Shown: piece by piece, positions 54,229 to 63,241 of the stretch
Numbering within the stretch: position 1 is the first letter of the stretch
How the letters are laid out: each line of letters opens with the position of its first letter
Assembly: GCA_965277595.1 (NCBI GenBank)
Contig: CBDIDH010000001.1
Location: 1,426,001 to 1,490,000 of the forward strand
Origin: CBDIDH01 sp965277595
GTDB taxonomy: Bacteria > Planctomycetota > Planctomycetia > Isosphaerales > Isosphaeraceae
Length of the DNA: 64,000 nt
Direction: 5' to 3'
The notes under the pieces: model-generated
The model's database searches: none
What the model was told of the DNA's origin: nothing
The model's input: only the letters and a program-made list of their open reading frames with translations
Made by a program: the position numbers and the translations under genes

Positions 54229-55548
54229 ATGAATCGACGCATCGTCACCCTGACTCTCTTCACCTCGCTGGCCAGCCTTGTCGGACCAGCCCGGTCGGCC
54301 GAGCCCGACACCAAGGGCCGGGTGCTGATCGGCCGCGAAGCCTTTGGCGACTGGACGACCGACGCTCCCGGCGTCCGCAGGCGGATCACCGTGGACGACC
54401 TGGCGAAACCCTTCGACACCCCCTCGTCGGCCAACCAGCCGAAACACGCCAAACGACCCGAAGGCGTCTGGCCAAAGGCTCCCGAGGGGTTCAAGGTCAC
54501 CGAATTCGCCACGGGACTTCATCAGCCCCGCGTGATCGTCCGCGCGCCGAACGGCGACCTCTTCGTTGCCGAGAGTGGCGCCAATCGCGTTCGGGTTCTT
54601 CGAGATGCCGACGGCGACGGCAAGCCCGAGACCTCCGAAATCTTCGCGGAAGGGCTTGACCGGCCCTTCGGAATCGCCTTCTATCCGGTCGGCAAGGAGC
54701 CGGAGTATGTTTACGTCGGCAACACCGGCTCGGTCGTTCGCTTCCCCTACAAAAACGGCGACACCAAGGCCCGAGGCAAGTCCGAGACAATCGTCGACAA
54801 CATCCCCAGCGGCAAGGAACAGGTCGGCGGCGGCGGCCACTGGACCCGCGACCTCGCCTTCTCGAAGGATGGCAAGACCCTGTACGTCTCCGTCGGCTCG
54901 CGATCGAACAACGACGACGACAAACGCGAGAACCGCCGCGCGAATATTCTCGCCTTCGATCCCGACGGCAAGCATGAGCGTATTTACGCGTCGGGAATTC
55001 GCAATCCGGTTGGCCTGGCCGTTCACCCGGAAACCGGCGACCTCTGGACGTCCGTCAACGAGCGCGATGGCCTCGGCGATAACCTGGTTCCCGACTACAT
55101 CACCCGGGTCCGCGAGGACGGCTTTTACGGCTGGCCCTGGTACTACATCGGCTCGCACGACGACCCGCGCTACAAGGGTGAAAAACACCCTGAGTTGAAG
55201 GACAAGACGATCGTTCCCGACGTCCTTCTCCAGGCCCATTCCGCCTCGCTTGACCTGACTTTTTACGACGGCGACCAGTTCCCCCGCGAGTATCGCCACG
55301 ACGCCTTTGCCTGCGAGCATGGGTCCTGGAACCGTGCCCGACGGACCGGTTACAAGGTGATTCGCGTTCCCGTCAAGAACGGAAAGCCAACCGGCGAATA
55401 TGAAGACTTCCTCGTCGGTTTCGTCACTCCCGATGGCGACGTCTGGGGCCGACCCGTCGGCGCCGTGACCGCCAAGGATGGTTCCCTGATGGTCACCGAC
55501 GACGGTTCGGGCACCATCTGGCGCGTCGCCTACGAATCGCAGAAGTGA
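54229..55548 (+). CDS. Exported PQQ-type sugar dehydrogenase (sorbosone dehydrogenase-like)
   Basis: 439 aa with a signal peptide (VTLTLFTSLASLVGPARSA). The rest is a six-bladed propeller of the soluble glucose/sorbosone dehydrogenase group: FATGLHQPRVIVRAPNGDLF, DRPFGIAFYPVG, GGGHWTRDLAFSKDGKTLYV, ASGIRNPVGLAVHPETGDLW, DGFYGWPWYYIG and HDAFACEHGSWNR. The GIRNP and GWP motifs are cofactor-pocket landmarks. Probably oxidises an aldose or similar sugar outside the cytoplasm; PQQ use is inferred. The ATG at 54229 starts the signal peptide; the longer frame does not. Confidence 0.88.
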   Translation: MNRRIVTLTLFTSLASLVGPARSAEPDTKGRVLIGREAFGDWTTDAPGVRRRITVDDLAKPFDTPSSANQPKHAKRPEGVWPKAPEGFKVTEFATGLHQPRVIVRAPNGDLFVAESGANRVRVLRDADGDGKPETSEIFAEGLDRPFGIAFYPVGKEPEYVYVGNTGSVVRFPYKNGDTKARGKSETIVDNIPSGKEQVGGGGHWTRDLAFSKDGKTLYVSVGSRSNNDDDKRENRRANILAFDPDGKHERIYASGIRNPVGLAVHPETGDLWTSVNERDGLGDNLVPDYITRVREDGFYGWPWYYIGSHDDPRYKGEKHPELKDKTIVPDVLLQAHSASLDLTFYDGDQFPREYRHDAFACEHGSWNRARRTGYKVIRVPVKNGKPTGEYEDFLVGFVTPDGDVWGRPVGAVTAKDGSLMVTDDGSGTIWRVAYESQK

Positions 55549-55577
55549 CGTTGATTCGAGTTGGAAAAAAAATTCGA

Positions 55578-55949
55578 TGACCGATGGCCGATGACCAATG
55601 ACCGATGAATAATTTGGTCATTGGTCATCGGTCATTGGTCATTGGTCATTGGTCATTGGTCATTGGTCATTGGTCATTGGTCATTGGTCATCGGTCATTG
55701 GTCATTGGTCATTGGTCATCGGTCATCGGTCATCGGTCATCGGTCATCGGTCATTGGTCATTGGTCATTGGTCATTGGTCACTGGTCATCGGTCATCGGT
55801 CATCGGTCATCGGTCATCGGTCATCGGTCATCGGTCATCGGTCATCGGTCATCGGTCATCGGTCATTGGTCATTGGTCATTGGTCATTGGTCATTGGTCA
55901 TTGGTCATTGGTCATTGGTCATTGGTCATTGGTCATTGGTCATCGGTCA
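55578..55949. repeat. Heptanucleotide array: inverted heptamers then 48 direct copies (expanded palindromic element)
   Basis: Four inverted units (TGACCGA, TGGCCGA, TGACCAA, TGACCGA) and a degenerate TGAATAA occupy 55578-55612. From 55614 to 55949 there are exactly 48 head-to-tail heptamers, TTGGTCA or TCGGTCA, with one CTGGTCA (unit 25) and no indel. The T and C variants fall in blocks: units 4-11 T, 16-20 C, 26-36 C, 37-47 T. The heptamers are those of the core of the palindromic elements at 36504, 38863 and 63242. Because 7 is not a multiple of 3, all three forward frames stay open and encode a Val-Ile-Gly-His-Trp-Ser-Leu repeat. These are almost certainly not genes. Confidence 0.95.
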
Positions 55950-55972
55950 GTCCTTTGCTTGAAAGCGCATTC

Positions 55973-56338
55973 ATGACGCCCCAGTCCGGCGAAAACCCTT
56001 GTCGCGTGGTCGATTTCGCCGCGATCGAAGGCGTTCCCTGTCCCTGTGGAATCGCCCGACGCGCCTTTGGCGACCTGCTGGACTATCCGGCGACAATTCA
56101 CGTCACCGAGATTTCGGTTAAAGCCCGCCTGCATTACCATCGCCGTCTCACGGAAACGTATTACATCCTTGATTGCGATGAAAACGCGCAAATACAACTC
56201 GATGACGAGGTCATCGCGGTGCGTCCAGGCGTCTGTGTCCTGATCCCGCCGGGTGTCCGACACAGGGCGATCGGTACGATGCGCGTCTTGATCGTGGTCT
56301 TGCCCAAATTTGATCCGACCGATGAATGGTTCGATTGA
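55973..56338 (+). CDS. Cupin-domain protein
   Basis: 121-aa single-domain cupin. The first motif is in VKARLHYHRRLTETYYILDC, with His pair and Glu as metal ligands. The second is GVCVLIPPGVRHRAIG with the last His. An N-terminal CRVVDFAAIEGVPCPCGIARR has three cysteines. Function unknown, possibly metal-dependent sugar or small-molecule handling. The ATG at 55973 begins the domain. The frame also continues upstream through the whole heptamer array to TTG 55649, so a low-level repeat-tailed form cannot be excluded from sequence alone. Confidence 0.83.
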   Translation: MTPQSGENPCRVVDFAAIEGVPCPCGIARRAFGDLLDYPATIHVTEISVKARLHYHRRLTETYYILDCDENAQIQLDDEVIAVRPGVCVLIPPGVRHRAIGTMRVLIVVLPKFDPTDEWFD

Positions 56339-56526
56339 CCGGAACAGCGGTTCAGAATTAACAGGCCTCATGGATGTTCAGAATTTTCGGTCGATCGGAA
56401 AGGGTTCGATGCCAGGACGGGTGCTCAACGCAGGGCCGTCATTCTGGCCCGCGGGATTGTCATCGTAGGTGTTTGGGCGAAGGCCCAGACGCTCAAAAAG
56501 CCTGAGACCGAAGGTTCTGGGCGTGC

Positions 56527-58095
56527 TCAGTGTCGCGGCGTCGATTCTTGGCGCGCAAGTTCGGGCTGGCGGTCGAAGAGGTAAATCTTGGTCGGTCTTT
56601 GACCGACGGAGCCTCGAAAGACGGCGATCGGTGGCCTGTCGTTGACAAGGTCGCGGAGCCTCTGGCAGTATTCCCAGGGGCCTTTCAGATGGGCCTCGCG
56701 GGCGACGACCCAGCGGGCCTTTGGATCGCCCTGGGCTTCGATGAGGTTGGCGAATGTGTATCCAAGGCGTTGTCCGTAAAACTGAGACCAGCCGGTCACG
56801 TCGACAACCCGACTTCCCTCGGCCGAATGCGCCGCGAGCCAGTGCCCGGCCTGTCGGTAGCCGTCCATCCCCTGATTCAAAGGGGCCAGAATTTCCTCGG
56901 CATGGAAGAGACAGAGGCCAAGTAGCAGAGCAACCCACCCAAACGATCGGACCGGCACGCGGTCGTTGACCAATCGGGCGGCCTGGGCCAGGAGCCAGTT
57001 CAAGGCAGCCGCGGCGGTCGGAATCGCGATGAAGGAAAGGATCATCGCATGTCTTGGGCTGCAATAACCCCCTGTCGCGTGCAGGCGGATCAGGGCGAGC
57101 AACGAGGCGAGGCCGATCACCGTCAAGAGCCGCCACTGTCTCGCCAGCCCGTCGCGACTTGTCAGGCCGAAAACCAGAATGCCCAGCCCCCAGAACGGAA
57201 CCAGCGGCCACGAAACCGCTTCGGACACCGCCTTGCCGACCGCCTTGCCCGCGAGGATATAGGTCATCACCTCGGTCTGACCTTCCTTCGGCGGTCGCTC
57301 GCGTTCGACGGCGCCAGGCGCTGACCTCGGCGCCGTGCCCAGCAGCCGGGCGATGCTGGGCTTCGTGCCCAGGCCCCCTTTGAGCGCGACATACGGACCG
57401 ACGACAGCGGCCGAGCCAAGCACAAGCACGCCGAGCGCAATCAGTCCGCGTCGTCCCAGTCCGCGAGCAACCCATTTCGGGCTCAAGATCAAGGCCACGA
57501 CGAGCGCCGCGGGCAAAAGCAAGCCCTCGGGTCTCGTCAAATAGGCCAGGGCCGAAGAGACGACGACGAGCGGAATCCAGCCGATCTGGCCTGATTTCAA
57601 GAACCGAAGCGAGGCCCAGAGTCCCCACGCCCAGAAGAAGAGAAACGTGCTTTCGCTCAGGGTATCGGCGAAGACGTGCCCGGTGACTGGCACTGCGTAA
57701 AACAGCAAGGTCGCGGGCAAGGCCGCACTCTCGCCAAAGATTTCTCGCGAATTCAGGTAGAGCGGGATAACGAGCAAGACCCCGGCGACGATCGCCGCGC
57801 CTTGTGCGGCGGTTTGCCAGTCTTCGGGGTTCTCGCCGCCGAGAAGGCGATGCACCGCGACGATGGCGATCGGATAAACCGGGTGATCGACCGCCTTTTT
57901 CAGACCGTCCGACGCTTTACCAAGGTTCAGCGCCTGGGCCTGGGCGATGTATCGAAGTCCGTCGGCGAAGAGAATTTCCGCGCGCGTCGCGAGCCAGCCG
58001 AGCATGATCGCGACGACGACCATCAGACCGCCGATCCGAGCGATCGAGCGACGGCTTGAATTCGCCAACGTGTCTTCGGAACCGATCTCGGTCAT
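56527..58095 (-). CDS. GT-C-type (ArnT/PMT-like) membrane glycosyltransferase, paralogue 3
   Basis: 522-aa multi-pass protein very like paralogue 1: LFADGLRYIAQAQALNLGK, DTLSESTFLFFWAWGLWASL and SALAYLTRPEGLLLP. It also shares the GPYVALKGGLGTKPSIARLL cytoplasmic segment and a C-terminal VVDVTGWSQFYGQRLGY stretch with its relatives. The ATG at 58095 is preferred, spaced about 7 nt from AAGGG; ATG 58101 is too close to that element. Divergent from the membrane protein gene at 58250. Confidence 0.85.
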   Translation of the reverse strand: MTEIGSEDTLANSSRRSIARIGGLMVVVAIMLGWLATRAEILFADGLRYIAQAQALNLGKASDGLKKAVDHPVYPIAIVAVHRLLGGENPEDWQTAAQGAAIVAGVLLVIPLYLNSREIFGESAALPATLLFYAVPVTGHVFADTLSESTFLFFWAWGLWASLRFLKSGQIGWIPLVVVSSALAYLTRPEGLLLPAALVVALILSPKWVARGLGRRGLIALGVLVLGSAAVVGPYVALKGGLGTKPSIARLLGTAPRSAPGAVERERPPKEGQTEVMTYILAGKAVGKAVSEAVSWPLVPFWGLGILVFGLTSRDGLARQWRLLTVIGLASLLALIRLHATGGYCSPRHAMILSFIAIPTAAAALNWLLAQAARLVNDRVPVRSFGWVALLLGLCLFHAEEILAPLNQGMDGYRQAGHWLAAHSAEGSRVVDVTGWSQFYGQRLGYTFANLIEAQGDPKARWVVAREAHLKGPWEYCQRLRDLVNDRPPIAVFRGSVGQRPTKIYLFDRQPELARQESTPRH

Positions 58096-58249
58096 CGCCA
58101 TCCCTTCTGGAAATTCGGACAGGACCGCCTTGAGGCCGTTTACCCTCTGGGGATCGGTCTGGACGATATCGAACTTAAGGATTATGACAACCCGGGCTTG
58201 GCCCTCGCGGCGGAAATCCTGTTTGATCTCGGACGGAGCCTTGAGATTT

Positions 58250-60100
58250 ATGCAGGTGGATGACTCGACCGCGCCAGGCCGTTTTTTTCGCGTTTCCACG
58301 CTCCTCGTCGTGTTTACCCTTTGCCTGATTCCTTACGGCTGGCGGCTTCGTTCGCCCAGCCTTTACGCCGACGACATCGAGCGCATCATTCAGCTTCAAA
58401 ACGGAACGCTCGGCCAGATTCTTTTCATCCCCTGCAATGAACACCTCGCCCCGCTCTTTCAGACGATAAGCTGGCTCTGCTGGCAGGTTTCCGGCGAACG
58501 ACTCGCAAAGACGCCAGTTGTTTTCACGCTTGCCTCGTTCCTGCCGTTTCTGCCTGTGCTGGGGCTTCTTCACGGGCTCATCCGCCGCGAGACAGGTTCA
58601 GGAACAATCGCGCTCGCTTCGCTGGCCATTTTTAGCCTCTCCTGGCTGTCGATCGAGACTGTTTACTGGTACTCGGCCAGCTCGTTCATGTGGTCGTTAC
58701 TGGCGACCCTCGCGGCCTGGCTCGCGACGGCCTCGGCGGTTGAAGGCAGGATCGAGCAGCGCCGGAGTTTTCGAACGATGGCGGCGCTGGCGACGGCCTC
58801 GGCCCCGGCCTTTTCGGCGATTGGAATGCTCGCGGGACCCGTCGCGGCGATGCGTGCGCTGGCCGTCGGCCGGGCGCGCGAAGCCATTGCGCCGATCTTC
58901 GGAACGCTCCTCACGCTCATCCTTTACGGCGCCTTGCACGACCGCGCGGCCCTGGTCTCGAATGTGAGTCAAAGTTCCCGAGTCTTGCCCGGCCTGATCG
59001 CCGCCGGCCGAGCCCCCGCCGCATCCCTGGTGCCGAGTCTTTTCGGCCTGAAGACCTGGGAGGCAAGGTCAACGCTCACCTCGGCGGTTCAAATCAGCTT
59101 GACGCTCGCGGTTGTCGTGTTTTTGCTGGTCCGAGCGCAACACGGTCACGATCGCGCCTTGACGCTCGGCGGTCTCACCCTGATCGGCCTTGGTTATGGC
59201 CTGGCCTTCTGCGCCCGAGCCGGCGAGCCTGGGCAACCCTTGCTGGAAACGCAGCGATATCACCTCTTTCCGATGCTTGGCTTCGTTTTCGTGATGGCTC
59301 CCCGGCTCCGCCTGTTTCTGGCACCGATCGAGAAACGCCCGTTAGCGCGACCCGTGGTCCTGATGACGTTGACGTTAGCGCTCCTGCTTGCGCATCAGGC
59401 CGAGATGAAAGGACGCGCCCGGTTTATCCGGTTCCCCGATCAGGTCAAGACCCTCGCCGCGATCGAACGACTTGGAACGATCTGCTCCCAAACCGGGATC
59501 AGCCGCGACCAGGCTCTTGTTGTGCTTGATCCGATCGAACCGGCGTGGACCCCGGTCGGACGCAATGCCCTGGCCTTGATTCCACCCGTCCGATCGTCAA
59601 CGTTCAAGAACCCTTCGTTGATCAAATCGACCTTGCTCTCTTTGCTCACAACCGACGAGCGCCGCTGCCTTTGCGGCACGATGGACGCGACTCCTTACCT
59701 CCGTGCCGAGGCGGTGCCGATGACTCCTGTCTCGCAATCGCATCAGGTTGCTCTGTATCGCGTACGCGAGGTCGGCGAGGGACGTTATCTCGCCTCGGGA
59801 TGGCCGTCGTTCATCGAGTTTGAATGGACCAAGACGGAGAAACCCGACGCATTGGCATTGGCATTGGCATTGGCCTTGTCGGGGTCGGCGCCGGTTGATG
59901 TCTGGTGGCGAGGCGATCATGAACGCTGGTCGGAAACCCGAAGCCTTCGACTCCGACTCGATCCGGCGCAAAGTTTCGGACCTCGCCTCTTACCACTCGC
60001 TGAGCTGCCGCACTGGAATCCTTCCGCGATGCGCCGGATTCGCCTGCTTTATCACGAGGCCGGACCGATCGCCGTCGCGGCGCCAAGGCTCGTCCGCTAA
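58250..60100 (+). CDS. Multi-pass membrane protein of unknown function
   Basis: 616 aa. A first helix (FRVSTLLVVFTLCLIPYGW) is followed by a loop YADDIERIIQLQNGTLGQIL with two Asp residues, recalling GT-C enzymes, and NEHLAPLFQTISWLCW. About ten helices extend to residue 390. The C-terminal 200 residues are soluble and include LDPIEPAWTPVGRNALALIP and a short Ala-Leu repeat. I do not recognise a characterised family. Context (divergent from GT-C paralogue 3) and the acidic first loop suggest a distant membrane glycosyltransferase. The frame is open upstream to 57947, but ATG 58250 begins the transmembrane region. Confidence 0.75.
   Translation: MQVDDSTAPGRFFRVSTLLVVFTLCLIPYGWRLRSPSLYADDIERIIQLQNGTLGQILFIPCNEHLAPLFQTISWLCWQVSGERLAKTPVVFTLASFLPFLPVLGLLHGLIRRETGSGTIALASLAIFSLSWLSIETVYWYSASSFMWSLLATLAAWLATASAVEGRIEQRRSFRTMAALATASAPAFSAIGMLAGPVAAMRALAVGRAREAIAPIFGTLLTLILYGALHDRAALVSNVSQSSRVLPGLIAAGRAPAASLVPSLFGLKTWEARSTLTSAVQISLTLAVVVFLLVRAQHGHDRALTLGGLTLIGLGYGLAFCARAGEPGQPLLETQRYHLFPMLGFVFVMAPRLRLFLAPIEKRPLARPVVLMTLTLALLLAHQAEMKGRARFIRFPDQVKTLAAIERLGTICSQTGISRDQALVVLDPIEPAWTPVGRNALALIPPVRSSTFKNPSLIKSTLLSLLTTDERRCLCGTMDATPYLRAEAVPMTPVSQSHQVALYRVREVGEGRYLASGWPSFIEFEWTKTEKPDALALALALALSGSAPVDVWWRGDHERWSETRSLRLRLDPAQSFGPRLLPLAELPHWNPSAMRRIRLLYHEAGPIAVAAPRLVR
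59849..59878 (+). repeat. Hexanucleotide repeat within membrane protein gene
   Basis: Four perfect GCATTG units and one GCCTTG encode a run of Ala-Leu pairs. Being a multiple of three, changes in copy number would alter length without a frameshift. Confidence 0.85.
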
Positions 60101-60256
60101 AGGCAACTACTCAAAAATGCAAAAACATCTTGATTTCACTTTCACGCGTTGACGGAAGTTGTTGGGAAGAATCGGGAGGCGACCCCGGTCTTGCCGAAAG
60201 AAAAAGGGAGGCAGGCCGATCAAACGCCCCTTTTTTCCAGCAGCGGAGCCGACACC

Positions 60257-61150
60257 GTGCATCCGACCGTCACGGCCTTCCTGGGTTACCTCAAGATCGA
60301 GCGGAACGCGTCGCCGCATACGTTGAGTTCGTACGAGGATGACCTCACGCAGTTCTGCCAGTTCCTCGATGAATCGCAGCGCCTCGGGCCCGGTGAGGCC
60401 GACCCGACGGTTGCCGATGCGAAACGCTTGCGACGTTATTCCGCCTGGCTGAACGGGAAAGGATACGCCGCGAGCACCGTGGCGCGTCGCCTGGCGAGCC
60501 TGAGGTCGTTTTATCGGTACCAGAGACGCCAAGGGGTGATGACGACCGACCCCGCCGGAGCCTTGCGCAACCCCAAGCAGCCGCAACGACTTCCGAAAAT
60601 GCTTCGAATCGAGGACGTGATCCGGTTTCTCGACACGATCCCCGTCGATACCGCTTTTGGCGTTCGCGATCGAGCCATGTTCGAGACGCTCTACGGCGGC
60701 GGCCTTCGCGTGAGTGAGCTTGTCGGCGTCAACCTCGACGACGTGGATACCGATGAGAAACTGGTTCGCGTTCGAGGCAAGGGACGTCGCGAGCGACTCT
60801 GCCCGATCGGCCCGATGGCCACCGACTGGATCGTCCGCTGGTCCGCGATCCGAACGCCCAAGGCACAAACCGAACGCGCTCTTTTTCTCAATCGCTTCGG
60901 GACCCGACTCTCGTCGCGGAGCGTCGGCCGGCTCCTTGACGATCACCTGATCGGTCTCGGACTTGATCCGGGGACGAGTCCGCACACGCTCCGGCACTCT
61001 TTCGCCACGCATCTGCTCGATCGCGGCGCGGATTTACGGAGCGTTCAGGAATTGCTCGGACATCGCAGCCTGGCGACGACGCAGATTTACACCCACGTCA
61101 CCCAGGACCGTCTCAATGACGCCTACCGCAAGGCGCATCCTCGCGCCTGA
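60257..61150 (+). CDS. xerC: Tyrosine recombinase XerC-like
   Basis: 297-aa site-specific recombinase for chromosome dimer resolution. The SAM-like N-terminal domain has TAFLGYLKIERNASPHTLSSY. The catalytic domain has the first Arg in YGGGLRVSELVGVNLDD, the HxxR in SPHTLRHSFATHLLDRGADL, His in VQELLGHRSLATTQIYTHV, and the nucleophilic Tyr in IYTHV. VQELLGH and the C-terminal AHPRA favour XerC over XerD, although the partner assignment is not certain. The GTG at 60257 (GGAG 8 nt upstream) gives normal length; a TTG at 60149 would add 36 residues with no family match. Confidence 0.9.
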   Translation: MHPTVTAFLGYLKIERNASPHTLSSYEDDLTQFCQFLDESQRLGPGEADPTVADAKRLRRYSAWLNGKGYAASTVARRLASLRSFYRYQRRQGVMTTDPAGALRNPKQPQRLPKMLRIEDVIRFLDTIPVDTAFGVRDRAMFETLYGGGLRVSELVGVNLDDVDTDEKLVRVRGKGRRERLCPIGPMATDWIVRWSAIRTPKAQTERALFLNRFGTRLSSRSVGRLLDDHLIGLGLDPGTSPHTLRHSFATHLLDRGADLRSVQELLGHRSLATTQIYTHVTQDRLNDAYRKAHPRA

Positions 61151-61669
61151 GGGAACGATTGAGACTCAGCACAACAAGATGCTCGAACCGATCTCAAACG
61201 CGACTTGTTTTCCAGGGGTTTGCCAGAAATCGATGCGAGTTCCGTTGCGTCCCTGAGAACACTCCTTTAGATTGACAACGAGATTCTCAAGAAAAGAGAC
61301 GCAGTCTCTTGGAATGGAATCTCAGGGATCGGGCCGCGACCTTCCGGTTTGTGGCCTAGCTTCTTCGATCCGGGGTCGAAATCGGGTCCTCGGAGGGCAA
61401 GGATGACGGTGTATCGGCTTTGTTTGACTGTGTTTCGTTCGTGACATAGACGTTTCTTCAGAACGACATGAACGGGCCGCCATAGCCCCGCCGGCCCTCG
61501 ACCGTTGCGAAAGTTGATCAAGGAGGTTCGCAGGCACCCACCGAGGGACTGAGCCGCGGTCGATCGTCGTCGCCCCGGGCGAGATCGAGAGCCGAGTTTT
61601 CACAATTCTCAAGGATGACCCACCGACCATTTGTCCCTGGCGGGCGAATCCCCGAGAGAGTGAGACCCG
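61151..61669. other. Intergenic region, no feature seen
   Basis: 519 bp between xerC and the regulator gene. A TTGACT near 61427 has only a poor -10 partner (TAGACG). An extended minus-strand open frame covers this region and the regulator gene, but looks like an antisense shadow. No RNA gene recognised. Confidence 0.4.
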
Positions 61670-63226
61670 ATGAGCCGTCCCCGAATCCTGATCGTCCACC
61701 ACGACCCCCCCTCGCTCGCCTTGCTGTCCTCGATGCTGAGGTCGCTCGGTCATGAGATTGACGAGGCGGCCAACGACCGCGTCGCCGCTCGGTTGATGGA
61801 GCGCGGGGGGATCGACATGGTCCTCGCCGGAGTCGATCCCGACGACGCCGAGGCGCTCGAATTGCTGGCCCTGATTCGCCGGAAGCATCGTCAGGTGCCG
61901 GTGATCCTTCTCTTCCCGACGCCCAATCCCGAGCGAACCAAGGAAGCCCTCCGGCTTGGCGCCCTGACCGTTTTGCGATACCCCGTGCCCGCCACCGAGC
62001 TTCGAGCCGCCGTCACCCAGGCACTCGGAACGATCGCCAGGCCCGAGATGTCCGCCTCGGCCTCTCCGTCGCAACAGCAGGCCGCGACCGCTTCCGCGCC
62101 GATCGGGTCGTCGCCGCCGAGTCAGCCGACGTCGAACGGGAGCGGATCGACCAATTACCCCGGCGCTCCGCACACGTCGTTTAACGGTCACGCGTCGTAT
62201 GCCGGTGCGGTCTCTCGGGCCGATCAGCAGGCGAAGGATCTGGGGATCATCGGTTCCGACGCGAGCCTGAGACTTGTCATCGAGATGGCCGGCACGATCG
62301 CGCCGACGCGAACCCCGGTCCTGATCGTCGGCGAACGAGGCACGGGCAAGGCGCTCCTGGCCAGGACAATCCACAGTCTCGGCTCTCGGCCCGATCAGCC
62401 CTTTGTCACGGTCGACTGCGCGGCGCTCAGCGAGGCCATGTCCGAACGCGAACGCGCCGCGGCAATGCCCGCGACGCCCCGATCCGAGCCCGGCTTCGAC
62501 TGGTTGAGCAAGCTCACGCAGGCCCAGGGCGGAACGCTCTTTCTCGACGACGTGAGCGCCCTGTCCGACGACCTTCAGATGCAGCTTCTCCGCGCTCTGC
62601 AAGACCGCGAACGCGACCACGCCTCGGGACACCACAACCCGCATGCCGACGTCCGATTTCTCATGTCGGCCGGCGAGAACCTCAACGCGCTGGTCGAGCA
62701 GGGCAAGTTCCGTCAGGACCTCTATCATCGAGCGAGCGTCGTCTGCCTGAAGCTTCCGCCATTGAGGCATCGAGGGGCCGACGTCGAGCAGATGGCCGAG
62801 TTCTTCCGGGCAAGGTTCACGCTGGAGTTTGGCAAGAACGTCGTCGGATTCACCCGCGATGCGCTCGATATCCTGAACAAACACGAGTGGCCGGGGAACG
62901 TCCGCGAACTCGAAGGCGTCATCCAGCGCGGCGTGGCGCTCTGCCAGGGGACGCGGATCACCTCGGGCCACCTCTCGCCGAGCCTCTGCCATCCGCGATC
63001 GTCGCGCCTGCCGTCGTTCGCCCCGAGGACACACGTTCCCACCAATATCCGGCCGCTCAAGGAAGCGCTCGAAGATCCAGAAAAGCGGATCATCATCCAG
63101 GCCCTTCAGGCACTCAACTGGAATCGCCAGGAAACCGCTCGCGTCCTCGACATCAACCGGACCACGCTTTACAAGAAGATGAAGAAGTACGGCCTGCTCG
63201 TCGACGAGCCGATCTGGGTCAACTGA
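61670..63226 (+). CDS. Degenerate NtrC-like AAA+ regulator (pseudo-receiver, no GAFTGA)
   Basis: 518 aa. The N-terminal receiver-fold domain (about 1-125) has lost its chemistry: the acidic pair is His10-His11, the phosphoacceptor position is Gly54 (DMVLAGV) and the conserved Lys is replaced (LRYP). A Gln/Ser/Thr/Pro-rich linker of about 60 residues follows. The AAA+ domain has Walker A GERGTGKA (221-228), GGTLFLDDVSAL as Walker B, FRQDLYHRASVVCLKLPPL and a C-terminal HEWPGNVRELEGVI. The GAFTGA loop that contacts sigma54 is missing: CAALSEAMSERERAAAMPAT occupies its place. A FIS-type helix-turn-helix ends the protein (NWNRQETARVLDINRTTLYK). Probably a DNA-binding regulator that does not activate sigma54 in the usual way. 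Confidence 0.88.
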   Translation: MSRPRILIVHHDPPSLALLSSMLRSLGHEIDEAANDRVAARLMERGGIDMVLAGVDPDDAEALELLALIRRKHRQVPVILLFPTPNPERTKEALRLGALTVLRYPVPATELRAAVTQALGTIARPEMSASASPSQQQAATASAPIGSSPPSQPTSNGSGSTNYPGAPHTSFNGHASYAGAVSRADQQAKDLGIIGSDASLRLVIEMAGTIAPTRTPVLIVGERGTGKALLARTIHSLGSRPDQPFVTVDCAALSEAMSERERAAAMPATPRSEPGFDWLSKLTQAQGGTLFLDDVSALSDDLQMQLLRALQDRERDHASGHHNPHADVRFLMSAGENLNALVEQGKFRQDLYHRASVVCLKLPPLRHRGADVEQMAEFFRARFTLEFGKNVVGFTRDALDILNKHEWPGNVRELEGVIQRGVALCQGTRITSGHLSPSLCHPRSSRLPSFAPRTHVPTNIRPLKEALEDPEKRIIIQALQALNWNRQETARVLDINRTTLYKKMKKYGLLVDEPIWVN

Positions 63227-63241
63227 GACTGACAGGCCGGT

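Noticed and set aside
55614..55949. CRISPR array
   Set aside because: The units are contiguous heptamers with no spacers and there are no cas genes in the window.
55605..55976. Three overlapping ORFs encoding a Val-Ile-Gly-His-Trp-Ser repeat
   Set aside because: They follow automatically from a stop-free 7-bp repeat read in three frames and have no start region or domain of their own.
56378..57628. A 416-codon minus-strand frame overlapping GT-C paralogue 3
   Set aside because: The overlapping 56527-58095 frame has the membrane topology and family motifs; this one is Arg/Gly-rich and featureless.
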